Positions 1 through 9,723 are shown, counted from the first letter of the stretch. The stretch: DNA of 64,000 nucleotides from an uncultured Psychrobacter sp. (GCA_947489525.1 CANLDW010000007.1:80194-144193), one strand, 5' to 3'. A program made the numbers and translations. Notes: generated by a model from the letters alone, not told the origin.

Positions 1-2303
1 ATAAGCACGTGTCACGTCCTGAACAGCGCCTAGCAGCGCCTATTAGTGCAACGGATACTTATACCGCAGATAATGAAGATCCTGATCAAACGCATCATGT
101 GGTTGCGTGGTTGCTGCCCGCGATTACCGATCCAAAGCAGCGACTAGCGCTACGTTTATTAGAAGGCGTGCTGATTGAACACGCAGGCTCGCCGCTACGC
201 GCTTATCTTGATAGCCATCCACTGGGCAAAGCACCCAGCCCGTTGTTAGGACTAGATGATAGCCATTATGAGATGGTGTTTTATACGGGTCTGCGCGGCT
301 CCAACCCCGAGCATGCCGAAGCCGTTGAGCAGGGTATTATGGATCTGCTTGCTGAGGTCGCAAGTAAGCCTATTGATGACGAAACTATCGAGACAATTCT
401 ACATCAGATCGAGATCGATCAGCGTCATATCGGCGGTGATAGTATGCCTTATGGTCTAAACCTAATGCTTGAAGGCTTTAGTACTGCCATTCACGATGGC
501 AATCCTATTGATGTTTGGGAAGTCGACGCTCATCTGGCTTGGCTGCGCGAACAAGTAAAAGATAAAGAGTGGCTACCGAGTCTAATTAAGACTCATCTAC
601 TCGATAATAATCACCGCGTACGCGTTACCTTGACGCCAGATAGCGAAAAGTCAGCGCGCTTAGCCGCCGAAGAGCAAGTACGCCTTGATACTATCGCGAT
701 GGATTTAAGTCCTGATGACAAAGATATTTTGCATAAACAAGCGCTCGATTTAGCAGCGCGTCAGGCACAGCCGGATGATTTGAGCCTACTACCAAAAGTG
801 GGTCTAGAGGATGTGCCAACGGATATTAGTCTAAAAGAGGGCAGCCAAAAGCAGGTACAGCTTAGCGGTCAAAATAGCACACTTTTTGAGTACGAAGCGG
901 GCACCAATGGCATTTACTACTATCAAGTCATTGTGCCGTTGACCGATGCTATCGGTAGCACTGGCACAGAGGTACTGCCGGCAAACGACGTCATTAATCA
1001 TCCGCTACTGCCAATTTATTTAAGTCTGTTATCAGAATTGGGTACGGATACCATGGATGCCTATGAGATGCAGGCTAAGCAAGCAGCGCACTCCTCTGGG
1101 GTGACCGCACGTATCTCGCAGCGGACTAGTATTGATGATAGCCAAACGATTAGCAGCTACTTTGTAGTCGCGACGCGCGCGCTAAACCGTAAGGTAGAAG
1201 CGATTGATCTGCTCAAAGAGGTTATGGAGCATAGCGTGTTCCGTGAGCATGACCGTATCAAAGAAATCTTGCAGCAGCGCGCTGCCAGTTGGCAGTCGCG
1301 TCTGGCAAGCGCGGGACATGCTTACGCGATGCAAACGGCAAGCCGTGGTATGAGTCGTCAAGCACAGCTAGAATACGTGCGTAGTGGTCTGCCTGCACTG
1401 GGCGCACTCAAGGACTTTTTGACCCATGCCAGCGAAGATACTAGTCTGTGGGATACGCTAGCAGACAGTTTGATGAGCCTGCATCAGCGTATTATCAGCT
1501 TGCCGAAACACGCTATCATTATTTGTGAGGGCGATCAGACTGAGCGCTTGAGTAGTTTGATTGTGAACAGCTGGCAAGATACCAAAGCCCAAGCGTCTGA
1601 TACTCAAGCTATTGACATCAGCACTGAGAGTACAATCCCGCGCGAATTTGCTGCGCTTGATTTAGATCCTGCTTTAAACGGCACGGCGGACGCAAGCCTT
1701 GCGCTTGAGTACAATCCGATTGTCGATGACATCGCGTGGCTAGTGGCGACCAATGTCTATCATAATGCCAGCGTCTATACGGTGCCACCAGCTGAGCATC
1801 CTGATACTGCACCGCTGATGGTGCTCGCGCCTTATCTGCGCAATGGTTATTTACATAGTGCCATTCGTGAGCGCGGCGGGGCTTACGGCGGCGGAGCAGG
1901 TTACGATGCCAACGCTTGCGCCTTTAAGTTCTTTAGTTATCGCGATCCGCACTGTACTGAGACGTTTGCGCACTTTGAGGCCAGTATTGAGTGGCTGCTT
2001 AATGAGCCGCAAACTGATGAGCAGTTAGAAGAGGCAATATTGGGTATTATCTCAGGTATGGATAAACCCGGCTCGCCTGCAGGGGAAGCCATAAAGTCGT
2101 GCTTTGCCGATCTGCATCATCGCGGTATAGACTGGCAGCGTAAGATGCGCGCCGCCATCTTGGATGTCACTATTGACGATCTTAAACGCGTCGCTCAGCA
2201 GTACTTGCAAGGTCAAGAGCATGTACGCGGAGTATTAGCGCCTTTTGATAAAGAGGACGAGATACGCGCGCTTGGCTTTGAGGTGTGCAAAATCAAGAGC
2301 TAG
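1..2303 (+). CDS. M16C metallopeptidase, PreP-like (5' end missing)
   Basis: This is the C-terminal part of a zinc peptidase of the presequence protease (PreP/M16C) type, which degrades peptides in a closed two-lobed chamber. The frame is open to the left edge of the window. The GTG at 9 has no ribosome site, so the gene starts upstream. Family members run to roughly 970-1000 residues, which means about 200 residues, including the inverted HxxEH zinc motif, lie outside the window. The recognisable part is the last M16 domain, with RNGYLHSAIRERGGAYGGG near residue 615, containing the Arg/Tyr pair conserved in M16 C-terminal lobes. An M16C-associated helical region occupies the middle. Family assignment is firm; the exact substrate is unknown. 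A hairpin terminator follows. Confidence 0.85.
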   Translation, partial: KHVSRPEQRLAAPISATDTYTADNEDPDQTHHVVAWLLPAITDPKQRLALRLLEGVLIEHAGSPLRAYLDSHPLGKAPSPLLGLDDSHYEMVFYTGLRGSNPEHAEAVEQGIMDLLAEVASKPIDDETIETILHQIEIDQRHIGGDSMPYGLNLMLEGFSTAIHDGNPIDVWEVDAHLAWLREQVKDKEWLPSLIKTHLLDNNHRVRVTLTPDSEKSARLAAEEQVRLDTIAMDLSPDDKDILHKQALDLAARQAQPDDLSLLPKVGLEDVPTDISLKEGSQKQVQLSGQNSTLFEYEAGTNGIYYYQVIVPLTDAIGSTGTEVLPANDVINHPLLPIYLSLLSELGTDTMDAYEMQAKQAAHSSGVTARISQRTSIDDSQTISSYFVVATRALNRKVEAIDLLKEVMEHSVFREHDRIKEILQQRAASWQSRLASAGHAYAMQTASRGMSRQAQLEYVRSGLPALGALKDFLTHASEDTSLWDTLADSLMSLHQRIISLPKHAIIICEGDQTERLSSLIVNSWQDTKAQASDTQAIDISTESTIPREFAALDLDPALNGTADASLALEYNPIVDDIAWLVATNVYHNASVYTVPPAEHPDTAPLMVLAPYLRNGYLHSAIRERGGAYGGGAGYDANACAFKFFSYRDPHCTETFAHFEASIEWLLNEPQTDEQLEEAILGIISGMDKPGSPAGEAIKSCFADLHHRGIDWQRKMRAAILDVTIDDLKRVAQQYLQGQEHVRGVLAPFDKEDEIRALGFEVCKIKS

Positions 2304-2320
2304 TATTATCCTACAATTGA

Positions 2321-2358
2321 AAACGCCCTTTCATTTCATAATGAAAAGGGCGCGGTTT
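2321..2358. terminator. Bidirectional hairpin terminator
   Basis: Arms CGCCCTTTCAT and ATGAAAAGGGCG pair with one bulged base around a short loop. The right arm is followed by GCGGTTTTG, and the minus strand has a weaker U-rich tail. It lies between the converging peptidase and Nudix genes and probably serves both. Confidence 0.55.
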
Positions 2359-2419
2359 TGCGATGGCAACACGTTATAAAAACAGCTGTCATCGCTTTAT
2401 TTGAGTCACCAAATAGACC

Positions 2420-2983
2420 TTAATAGCGCTTAATGCTTTTGTCCTTGCTGATTTGATCTTGGTGAATCGGAAAGTCACTAACGCTTGCAAATGCTTTGCG
2501 ATCAGCGAAGTAATTGGTCAACGTACGGCGTACTGCCTCAAAGGCAATCTCATCCCACGGAATGTCCGCTTCACTGTATAACGCTGAATCCAGACTTTCA
2601 GAGCCAATGCCATAAGCGCCATCTTTGAGCTCAGATAAATAGATCACATATATCTGACCGATGTCAGGGATATCATAGACGCAGTAGAGCTTTGGATTGA
2701 TGACGACGGCTTCTGCTTCCTCGTAACTCTCACGCGCTGCGCCCTCAGCAATGGTCTCGCCGTTTTCCATAAAACCTGCAGGTATCGTCCACAGTCCGTA
2801 CTGCGGTTCGATCGCACGCTTACACAATAGGACTTTATCCTCATAGAGTACCAGTGAGCCGCAAATCACCTTTGGGTTTTCGTAATGAATGTATCCACAG
2901 TTGGGACACACTAGGCGCGGTACATTATCTGTAGGCGGTATCTTACGTTCAGCCTCGTGGCCGCATTGGAGACAATACTGCAT
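2420..2983 (-). CDS. Nudix hydrolase with N-terminal zinc ribbon
   Basis: A 187-residue Nudix protein. Cys4, Cys7, Cys26 and Cys29 (CLQCG and CPNCG) form a zinc ribbon as in NudC-like enzymes. The Nudix box spans residues 70-92 (GFMENGETIAEGAARESYEE), with the Glu76, Arg84-Glu85 and Glu88-Glu89 metal-binding pattern intact. The positions normally hydrophobic and glycine after it are Ser86 and Glu91, so the box is slightly off consensus. The likely role is hydrolysis of a nucleoside diphosphate-linked metabolite such as ADP-ribose or NADH; the substrate cannot be fixed from sequence. The ATG has AAGGG seven bases upstream. The gene is monocistronic, converging on the peptidase gene. Confidence 0.85.
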   Translation of the reverse strand: MQYCLQCGHEAERKIPPTDNVPRLVCPNCGYIHYENPKVICGSLVLYEDKVLLCKRAIEPQYGLWTIPAGFMENGETIAEGAARESYEEAEAVVINPKLYCVYDIPDIGQIYVIYLSELKDGAYGIGSESLDSALYSEADIPWDEIAFEAVRRTLTNYFADRKAFASVSDFPIHQDQISKDKSIKRY

Positions 2984-3130
2984 ATCCTGCCCTTTTTATG
3001 TTTTTTGACAACGAACAAACCAGCTGGTAACGAGTGCCATAGGTTCGCACATTATACCTTTTATAGTCATGATTTATCTCAATTAGGATATTAAGATAGC
3101 ATACATTTAACCGTGCTAAGTATGGATAAA

Positions 3131-3205
3131 GTATTCAATGACACAGTATTTAATAGCACAGTATTCAATGGAGCAGTAGTGAATAGGAGTGTAGTTGATG
3201 CCAAT
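3131..3205. repeat. Degenerate 15-bp tandem repeat (4-5 units)
   Basis: Units begin at 3131 (GTATTCAATGACACA), 3146, 3161, 3176 and, weakly, 3191. They occupy the 320-base gap between the two divergent Nudix genes. The unit is a multiple of three and the stretch is readable from ATG 3122 to a stop at 3263-3265 as a 47-codon frame with a VFNxT-like period of five residues. No convincing ribosome site precedes that ATG, so I do not call it a gene. Apart from this repeat the gap holds only the promoters one expects for the flanking genes. Confidence 0.6.
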
Positions 3206-3306
3206 GCCTTTACAGTCAATACGGTGGTTCTTATGCGTGCTAAGATAGCCAATAATCCGTATTGAACCGCACAACAGCGCCAGTACGATCTAAAGGAACA
3301 TCAGTC

Positions 3307-4179
3307 ATGACAACATCACCGCGCTTTGCATTATTAGACGAGACGTCCTCTAGTCAGCCTAATTTAGCCTCGTCTGTGTCAACAGATATAAATATAGGCG
3401 AGCAGATTGCGCGCGATCTCAGCGTCGCTTTACCTGAAGATATAGAGCCGCCGCTACTGAAACAACTGGCAACAAGGTTGCAAGATAGCCTATTACTAGG
3501 CTCAAATACCGACGAGGTGACCGAGCGTGCACGTATATTATCTCACCTATATGAGACGCCTATTGCCGATGCTTCGGTGTTGGTTGCTATCACGGACGAA
3601 CCCAATCCCAAGCTGCTGCTTACGCGCCGCGCCGCCCATATGAATAGCCATGCCGGCGAGGTATCCTGTGCTGGCGGTAAGTATGAGCATGGCGATCGCC
3701 ATAACGTAGTTACTGCAGTACGCGAGGCTAGTGAAGAGACAGCGCTGCCACCAAATGAAGTCAAGCTCATTGGTCAATTGCCTGTACAAACCTCCAAAAG
3801 TGGTATGAGTGTGCGCCCGATTGTAGCCCTTATCGCCCCAGATTTAGTCTTAGTCCCTGAGATTGGCGAGATTGCCCGTATATTTTGGGCAGATTTTGCT
3901 ACGCTGATTACGCAGCCAACAGCAGAGTACGCTATAGCCTATACCATGCAGGGGCAGACAGCGACAATACTCACGCCCAGCTGGCACGTGGATGGTGAGA
4001 CCGTATGGGGGCTGACAGGACGCGTACTAGCAAATCTATTGGAAGTAGGCTTCGATCGTAAGCTTGACTGGTACTACCGTATCGACGAGACTTCGATAAC
4101 GGACGATGACAGCCAAAGTCATCAGCAACTACAAGAGCATTTACAAGAGCGCCAAGTGCAAAAGCAGCGTAAGTCCTAA
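3307..4179 (+). CDS. Nudix hydrolase, CoA pyrophosphatase-like
   Basis: This 290-residue protein resembles the CoA diphosphatase (NudL/YeaB) branch of Nudix enzymes, which cleave CoA to 4'-phosphopantetheine and 3',5'-ADP. The branch-specific motif preceding the Nudix box is visible as LLLTRRAAHMNSHAGEVS followed by AGGK, then the box G-x5-D-x7-REASEET. Two positions are unusual: FPGG has become CAGG, and the first acidic residue of the box is Asp rather than Glu. The start is ATG 3307, with AGGA nine bases upstream. A longer reading from TTG 3262 has no ribosome site. The C-terminal 30 residues are Gln-rich and probably disordered. A hairpin terminator follows. Confidence 0.8.
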   Translation: MTTSPRFALLDETSSSQPNLASSVSTDINIGEQIARDLSVALPEDIEPPLLKQLATRLQDSLLLGSNTDEVTERARILSHLYETPIADASVLVAITDEPNPKLLLTRRAAHMNSHAGEVSCAGGKYEHGDRHNVVTAVREASEETALPPNEVKLIGQLPVQTSKSGMSVRPIVALIAPDLVLVPEIGEIARIFWADFATLITQPTAEYAIAYTMQGQTATILTPSWHVDGETVWGLTGRVLANLLEVGFDRKLDWYYRIDETSITDDDSQSHQQLQEHLQERQVQKQRKS

Positions 4180-4215
4180 GCACTAAGCAATAAGCAGTAT
4201 AAAAAGTTATCACTA

Positions 4216-4243
4216 AGCTACTTGTAGTAGCTGTCATTTTTTT
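4216..4243 (+). terminator. Rho-independent terminator overlapping the convergent gene's 3' end
   Basis: A perfect 7-bp stem AGCTACT-tgt-AGTAGCT (4216-4232) is followed by GTCA and eight T (4236-4243). It terminates the Nudix gene at 3307-4179 and lies inside the last codons of the convergent MpaB-like gene, whose stop is at 4218-4220. Confidence 0.75.
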
Positions 4244-5543
4244 TAAGCCACCAGTTCATATTGTCTTGTCGCTTAGCGCGAAACGCCTCAAGTTTGCTTG
4301 CAACCGTACTGTTGTGTTGTCGCGCCGTATCAAGGGCAAAGAGAATAGGGACGGAGGAGAGCACGCCAAAGCGAATTTTGGACTTAGGTAGCTCTAACCC
4401 ATCGCCGATATCATCACCAACTAGCGTGCGCGTCACGCTAGCATTGACCATCTCTACAAAACGTCCACGGCGGTTATCTTCACCCATAAGCTGGCGCGGC
4501 AGATCGTGCAGCGCCTTTGCCAGTGGTCGACCCATCTTAAAATCGAGCTGCTGAATAGATAAATAAGTATAGAGCCACTCCCAGCATGCCGTCTCATCTT
4601 TGGGTAGACGCTGTAGATCGACGCCCATCCAGTAGCTGGCAAGATTCCATAAGTGCAAAATACCTTGTGACTCTTCACTGCTGATACGTGCCCCAAGGAG
4701 CTTGAGACCGCGCATAATCAATAATGAGAACTGCAAGTGGGTGGCAATCATGTCCGTCTGGTTGATAGGTATACCCCAATACTCCGTGTCCCAGCTGCCA
4801 TCAGCATTGTAGTGCTGATCGGCCTTGTCGATGATGCCAGCGCCTGCTTTTAGTTTGCCATTGAGTAAGTTTTGGCGCACTAAGGTATGCACTTGGCGTA
4901 CTTTGATAGATTGTTGCCAGCCCTCAGAGCCGATAGCGAGCACTTGCGTGATAGGATTTAGCTGCTGCTGCGCCGTATCTCGTAGCTGTGGGTGTTCTGA
5001 GACCGCTAGGATATAAGCGTAGGTGCGCATAAGCCTTGGCAATGCATCGTGCATCAGCGCGCCTGTTTGGATAAGCGGCAAGGACAAGGCAGGGATACTA
5101 TAGCCTGCCATCAGAGCCACATTGCGTAGTAGCCAGATGAGCATCAAGGGGTAACGACGGTAGGCAATCGCGCCAATCTCAGCAAGCTTGGGGTCATACC
5201 AGTTAGGGTGCTGGCTGAACTGCTCGCTCAGCGTCACAAATGCATCATTGTTTGTAAGTTCAGGGGCAAGGTCATTATTAATAATGACTTGTTGTAGCGG
5301 CTTAGCAAAGCGAATACCATCGCCTACTAGCTGATCAGCAAGCGGATCACCAATATCGTAACCTGCGACCATCTCCTCTAACAAGGATGGCGATATCGCA
5401 AAATTATCAGGCAATAGGTGACGCTTGATACGGCGTAGTACTTGTAGATCACTGTGATCATCAGTAGGGGTTGTGCGTCCATGACGCTGATAGGACGCCA
5501 TAGACTCAACACTTGCAGTGGTGCTCGTTTTATCCATATTCAT
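4218..5543 (-). CDS. Oxygenase MpaB / DUF2236 family protein
   Basis: A protein of about 441 residues related to the MpaB/DUF2236 group, which includes haem-dependent latex-clearing oxygenases. Recognisable pieces are the KVRQVHTLVR segment near the middle, the WGIPINQTDMIATHLQFSL segment and a following LWNLASYWMGVD helix. These contain the His and polar residues that bind haem or other ligands in characterised relatives. There is no signal peptide, so the protein is probably cytoplasmic or peripherally bound. I use ATG 5543. ATG 5537 is equally possible, and a TTG at 5585 would extend it to within 5 bases of the nhaA stop. None has a good ribosome site, so translation may depend on nhaA, transcribed just upstream. 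The substrate is unknown. Confidence 0.7.
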   Translation of the reverse strand: MNMDKTSTTASVESMASYQRHGRTTPTDDHSDLQVLRRIKRHLLPDNFAISPSLLEEMVAGYDIGDPLADQLVGDGIRFAKPLQQVIINNDLAPELTNNDAFVTLSEQFSQHPNWYDPKLAEIGAIAYRRYPLMLIWLLRNVALMAGYSIPALSLPLIQTGALMHDALPRLMRTYAYILAVSEHPQLRDTAQQQLNPITQVLAIGSEGWQQSIKVRQVHTLVRQNLLNGKLKAGAGIIDKADQHYNADGSWDTEYWGIPINQTDMIATHLQFSLLIMRGLKLLGARISSEESQGILHLWNLASYWMGVDLQRLPKDETACWEWLYTYLSIQQLDFKMGRPLAKALHDLPRQLMGEDNRRGRFVEMVNASVTRTLVGDDIGDGLELPKSKIRFGVLSSVPILFALDTARQHNSTVASKLEAFRAKRQDNMNWWLKKNDSYYK

Positions 5544-5590
5544 ATCCAAGGTAGGGTAACGCGTACATGATGGACAACCTTGCAAAGCAA

Positions 5591-6790
5591 TCAGTGACGA
5601 GTCAAATCTACCGAGGTGCCACTGATGTCTTCTTTTAGGGTGATTTTGAGCACAATGTAACCTGCAATACCTGAGACAATAGAACCCATTATAATTCCTA
5701 AGCGCTCATCAAACAGAGGCGTATCGCCGCCAAATGCTAAGCCGCCAATAAACAAACTCATGGTAAACCCAACGCCGCACAATAACGCTGCGCCGTAAAT
5801 TTGTTGATAGTTCATGCCTCGCGGCATAGTGGATACACCAAGCTTAAAGATCAGCCAACACATCAGCATAACACCTACCTGCTTACCGATGAATAAGCCT
5901 GCGGCAATCCCCAAAGGTACGGAGTGGAATAGTTCAGCAAAACCTGCACCTTGTAGTGAGATGCCAGAATTGGCAAAAGCAAATAGGGGCAGAATACCAA
6001 AAGAGACGGTATTTTGTAGATCGTGCTCAACCTCTTCCACAGGAGAATGCTCAGGATCTGTGCGATCAAACATAGGAATGAACAGTGCGAGCACTACCCC
6101 AGCCAAGGTGGCATGAATGCCAGATTTGAGCACCGCAATCCACATGATGACGCCAATGAATAGGTAAGGGGTAATGTTAGTGACATTGCGCCGATTTAAA
6201 AAGTACAAAAAGGGCAAGCATAGAGCGGCAAACCCAAGCGAGCTAAGCGACAGCTCACTGGTATAAAACAGCGCGATGATCAAGATAGCACCGATATCAT
6301 CAAAGATCGCGATAGAGACCAAAAATACTTTTAATGAGTTGGGTACGCGGCTGCCAAGTAAACTTAAGATACCTAGTGCAAAAGCAATATCCGTTGCCGC
6401 CGGTATCGCCCAGCCTTTCCAGTATTCAGGCTCATTTAAGTTAAATAGTAAATACACAATGGCGGGGAATATCATACCCCCAAGTGCAGCGCCCGCAGGC
6501 AAGATGATTTGTTTGACATTGGAGAGCTCACCAATAAGCACCTCGCGCTTGAGCTCAAGCCCAACCAAAAAAAAGAAAATTGCCATCAGACCATCGTTGA
6601 TCCAGTGATGCGCGTCTTTAGCGATCTCAAAATCACCGATACGAATGGCGACAGGGGCATGAATAAAACCTTCGTACCAGACGCTAAGAGGACTATTGGC
6701 AATGATCATTGCAGCGATAGCAGCCAATGCCAAAACAATACCACCTGCTGCTTCAAACTCAAAAAACGCTTTGACCCTATGTAATGCCAT
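5591..6790 (-). CDS. nhaA: Na+/H+ antiporter NhaA
   Basis: A 399-residue inner-membrane antiporter that exports Na+ (or Li+) in exchange for two protons, used for sodium tolerance and pH homeostasis at alkaline pH. About twelve membrane segments are visible. The ion-binding aspartates of the family are present: the pair in [11 protein letters not shown] (Asp164-Asp165) and Asp134 in [13 protein letters not shown]. The C-terminal [13 protein letters not shown] helix is also conserved. The ATG has GAGGA seven bases upstream. The DUF2236 gene lies a few dozen bases downstream on the same strand and may be cotranscribed. Length and motifs match the family throughout. Confidence 0.97.
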   Translation of the reverse strand: MALHRVKAFFEFEAAGGIVLALAAIAAMIIANSPLSVWYEGFIHAPVAIRIGDFEIAKDAHHWINDGLMAIFFFLVGLELKREVLIGELSNVKQIILPAGAALGGMIFPAIVYLLFNLNEPEYWKGWAIPAATDIAFALGILSLLGSRVPNSLKVFLVSIAIFDDIGAILIIALFYTSELSLSSLGFAALCLPFLYFLNRRNVTNITPYLFIGVIMWIAVLKSGIHATLAGVVLALFIPMFDRTDPEHSPVEEVEHDLQNTVSFGILPLFAFANSGISLQGAGFAELFHSVPLGIAAGLFIGKQVGVMLMCWLIFKLGVSTMPRGMNYQQIYGAALLCGVGFTMSLFIGGLAFGGDTPLFDERLGIIMGSIVSGIAGYIVLKITLKEDISGTSVDLTRH

Positions 6791-7213
6791 ATCATCCTCA
6801 ATTACAAGTACTGCAAAAACAATAAAAAGCTCGCTTAGCTGAAGCCGATTCTGCTAGCGGCGTGTATTCATCAATATAATATTAGCAATATAAACCATAA
6901 AATGCACCAAACAATATCCACCAGTACACCGCACCACGCTTATCTAAGCCGTGTAGGACGATGTTTTAATGCCATAAAATTGGTAACGCTATTATGACCA
7001 GTTAAGCGGCGTGGGTCTAAACCCTTTTTACTTTGAATTGTTATTGAGCGTTTACCGCTCAGTCCTTTGCTATCAAATTAAGCGGTTATAATGTGACTCT
7101 ATGTCTTTGCTAGGCCTTTTGGGCTAATAAGCAATAGCAAGATTAGGTGTTAAAGGGATTTAACTTTATAATAAAAGGCTTTTGTGCATTTTATTATCGT
7201 TAAGGCTGGTGTT
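6791..7213. other. Intergenic region between nhaA and the TSUP gene
   Basis: This 0.42-kb divergent region must hold the promoters of nhaA and the TSUP permease. On the plus strand a perfect TATAAT at 7087-7092 lies 120 bases before the permease start, but no good -35 is at the right distance. I see no RNA gene or strong hairpin. Confidence 0.35.
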
Positions 7214-7969
7214 ATGGACTTATCACTCTCACTTGAGATTATTTTGCTGTTGACGGCAGTGGCAGCACTCGCAGGTTTTATCGATGCTATTGCTGGGGGC
7301 GGCGGTCTACTCACCATACCAGCGATGCTCTTGGCGAATATTCCTCCAGTATTAACGCTTGGCACTAACAAGCTACAAGCCGCCTCAGGCGCTCTAGCGG
7401 CATCGATTACGATGATTAAAAAAGGCGTGGTCAAGCCCCAGCGTATAAAAACGGCAATCATTGCCGCTTTTATAGGTTCAGTCATTGGCACTATTGCCGT
7501 CCAATTATCACCACCTGATGTTTTAGAGACGCTCATACCGTTTTTGATTGCCGCTATTGGTATTTATACCCTATTTGCGCCAAGACTCGGTGAGGTGGAA
7601 GCCGCGCCGCGTATCTCAGAGGGCAAATGGCAAAAAGTGGTAACACCACTAATTGGCTTTTATGATGGCTATATGGGGCCTGGCACTGGAATGTTCTTTG
7701 CACTTGGTAATGTGGCGCTGCGTGGTCGCCAGATTATTGAGGCAACGGGCGCGGCTAAGGTACTCAACTTGTCTACCAATATTGGCTCGCTGATATTCTT
7801 TATATTGGGCGGCAATGTCCTATGGACGGTTGGTCTTGCTATGATGGTCGGACAGATTATCGGTGCTTACTTTGGCTCGCATATGGTGGTCAAAGGCGGC
7901 AGTAAGCTCATCCGTCCGATGATTGTGCTGGTATGCTTAGCAATGATTACTAAATACGTTTTTGGTTAA
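7214..7969 (+). CDS. TSUP family permease (TauE/SafE, YfcA-like)
   Basis: A 251-residue integral membrane protein of the TauE/SafE family, which moves sulfur-containing or organic anions across the inner membrane. It has the two-repeat architecture: the first half begins with AGFIDAIAGGGGLLTIPAML and the second carries FYDGYMGPGTGMFFALG, both glycine-rich hairpins typical of the family. About eight membrane helices are predicted by eye. The start is ATG 7214 with AAGG eight bases upstream; the longer GTG 7184 reading has none. It looks monocistronic with a terminator at 8029. Its substrate cannot be assigned. Confidence 0.88.
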   Translation: MDLSLSLEIILLLTAVAALAGFIDAIAGGGGLLTIPAMLLANIPPVLTLGTNKLQAASGALAASITMIKKGVVKPQRIKTAIIAAFIGSVIGTIAVQLSPPDVLETLIPFLIAAIGIYTLFAPRLGEVEAAPRISEGKWQKVVTPLIGFYDGYMGPGTGMFFALGNVALRGRQIIEATGAAKVLNLSTNIGSLIFFILGGNVLWTVGLAMMVGQIIGAYFGSHMVVKGGSKLIRPMIVLVCLAMITKYVFG

Positions 7970-8028
7970 AGAGGGTTTTTAATCCCGCTTTTAACCAAAG
8001 ATACGTATAAATTAAAGACGGGTATAAG

Positions 8029-8063
8029 AAAACGCCCAATCTATACAGACTGAGCGTTTTTTA
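8029..8063. terminator. Bidirectional hairpin terminator
   Basis: AAAACGCCCAAT pairs with ACTGAGCGTTTT (two G-U type mismatches) around CTATACAG. T-runs follow on both strands. It separates the convergent TSUP and symporter genes. Confidence 0.75.
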
Positions 8064-8103
8064 TAAATGTGCTTATTCTAGCTGTAGCCTGAAATATCTG
8101 ACA

Positions 8104-9480
8104 CTATCTGCGCCGATTGACTTCGTCGTACTCACTACCCATTAGACCATCGCTAAAGACTTCGGAGAACTCGCGCTCGCTATCCTCGCTGATATGACCA
8201 TCAAATACCTCTTTAGTACCTGCCTCAGGATCATTGTACATGGCTAAGTCCATCTTACCCTCGGACTTAGCGACGATAGCAGTCACAGCGGCATCACCGC
8301 CAACGTTCACCGCCGTACGCAGCATATCTAAGATGCGATCAACCCCTAAGATAAGCGCAATACCTTCAACCGGCAAACCGACCTGCGCGAACACCATAGA
8401 CAGCATAATCAAACCAACGCCTGGAACACCTGCCGTACCGATAGAAGCCAGTACAGACATTAAGATAACCGTCAAATACTCAGCAATGCCCAAATCAACA
8501 CCATAAATATTAGCGATAAAGATCGTCGCCGTGCCCTGCATAATAGCCGTACCATCCATATTGATAGTCGCGCCGAAGGGGACAGTAAAGGAGGCTACAG
8601 AGTTGTTCACCCCCATGCGTTTGGTAACGGTACGTAAGGTGATCGGAATGGTGGCATTTGAGCTTGAAGTACTAAAAGCAAAGATTTGCACTTCACGCAT
8701 CTTTGCCAAAAAAGTCTTGATGGATAGACCTGAAAAAACCTTTAGCACGATCATCATCGTCACAAAGAAATGGAAGGCAAGGGAGCCGACTAATATCGCC
8801 ACATAACCCAGTAGCGAGACAATCAGATCAAGCCCCAAATCCGCCATCGCATTGGTCAAAAGTACAAAGACACCATAAGGCGCTAAGTTCATAATGATCG
8901 TGACCATCTTTAAGATGACTTCATTAAACAGCTCTAAGCTTTTTACTAAGCCCTTAGCAGGTTTACCTACCATCAAGATACTGACGCCGAGCAACACAGC
9001 GAAGAAGATAATCGATAGCATATCGCCATTTGCCATGGCACTGATCGGATTTGAGGGGATAATATTGGCAAAAACTTCGAGCAGTGGCGGCGCAGACTTG
9101 GCTTCAAAAGTCGCTTCAGTAGGGATATTCATGCCCTGTCCAATACCAAAGAGCACCCCTAAGCCAATCGCGGTACTGATCGCAAGCGCAGTAGTCAGCA
9201 TATAGATAAAAAAGGTCTTCGTACCAATACGGCCAAGCAAGCGAATATCACCGATACCGCACACGCCACAAATCAGGGAGACAAGCACCAAGGGTACAAC
9301 GAGCATTTTAAGAGAATTGATAAATAGCTTACCTATGATGGAGAATAATCCACCAGTCACATAGGTATTAATAAAGCCACCTTCAACGTTTAAATTAAAT
9401 ATATTTATAATTAAACCCAGTACGATACCGAGTACCATAGCGACAATGATCTTGCCCGTTAGTCCCATGTTTTTCCACAT
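8104..9480 (-). CDS. Dicarboxylate/amino acid:cation symporter (DAACS family)
   Basis: A 458-residue secondary transporter of the GltP/DctA family, which imports glutamate, aspartate or C4-dicarboxylates with Na+ or H+. The re-entrant hairpin motif SSSSNATIPITLRTV and the substrate/cation-binding FGATINMDGTAIMQG are both intact, and the second hairpin IGTAGVPGVGLIML is present. The C-terminal 45 residues are acidic and cytoplasmic. The start is ATG 9480 (MWKNMGL) with AGGA eight bases upstream; a GTG at 9504 is poorer. The gene stands alone between terminators. Which substrate it takes cannot be told from these motifs. Confidence 0.93.
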   Translation of the reverse strand: MWKNMGLTGKIIVAMVLGIVLGLIINIFNLNVEGGFINTYVTGGLFSIIGKLFINSLKMLVVPLVLVSLICGVCGIGDIRLLGRIGTKTFFIYMLTTALAISTAIGLGVLFGIGQGMNIPTEATFEAKSAPPLLEVFANIIPSNPISAMANGDMLSIIFFAVLLGVSILMVGKPAKGLVKSLELFNEVILKMVTIIMNLAPYGVFVLLTNAMADLGLDLIVSLLGYVAILVGSLAFHFFVTMMIVLKVFSGLSIKTFLAKMREVQIFAFSTSSSNATIPITLRTVTKRMGVNNSVASFTVPFGATINMDGTAIMQGTATIFIANIYGVDLGIAEYLTVILMSVLASIGTAGVPGVGLIMLSMVFAQVGLPVEGIALILGVDRILDMLRTAVNVGGDAAVTAIVAKSEGKMDLAMYNDPEAGTKEVFDGHISEDSEREFSEVFSDGLMGSEYDEVNRRR

Positions 9481-9723
9481 AATGTCTATCCTTGTACACC
9501 GCACTCATAGTAAGGCGGGCTTTGCGTTAATGTCGTTGTCATCTTAAGCAAATATGATCGTTTAATCAGGATCTCTTTGAGACAATATAAAATAATTGTT
9601 TGCAGTACTGCAAGATTTTTTTATCAATTAAAAACCTTGCATTATAGACAAAATAGGTGGTGAATTAAATGAATAAATGAGTAGACAATACTCGTCAGGA
9701 CGCTCATAAAAATAATGCAACAT

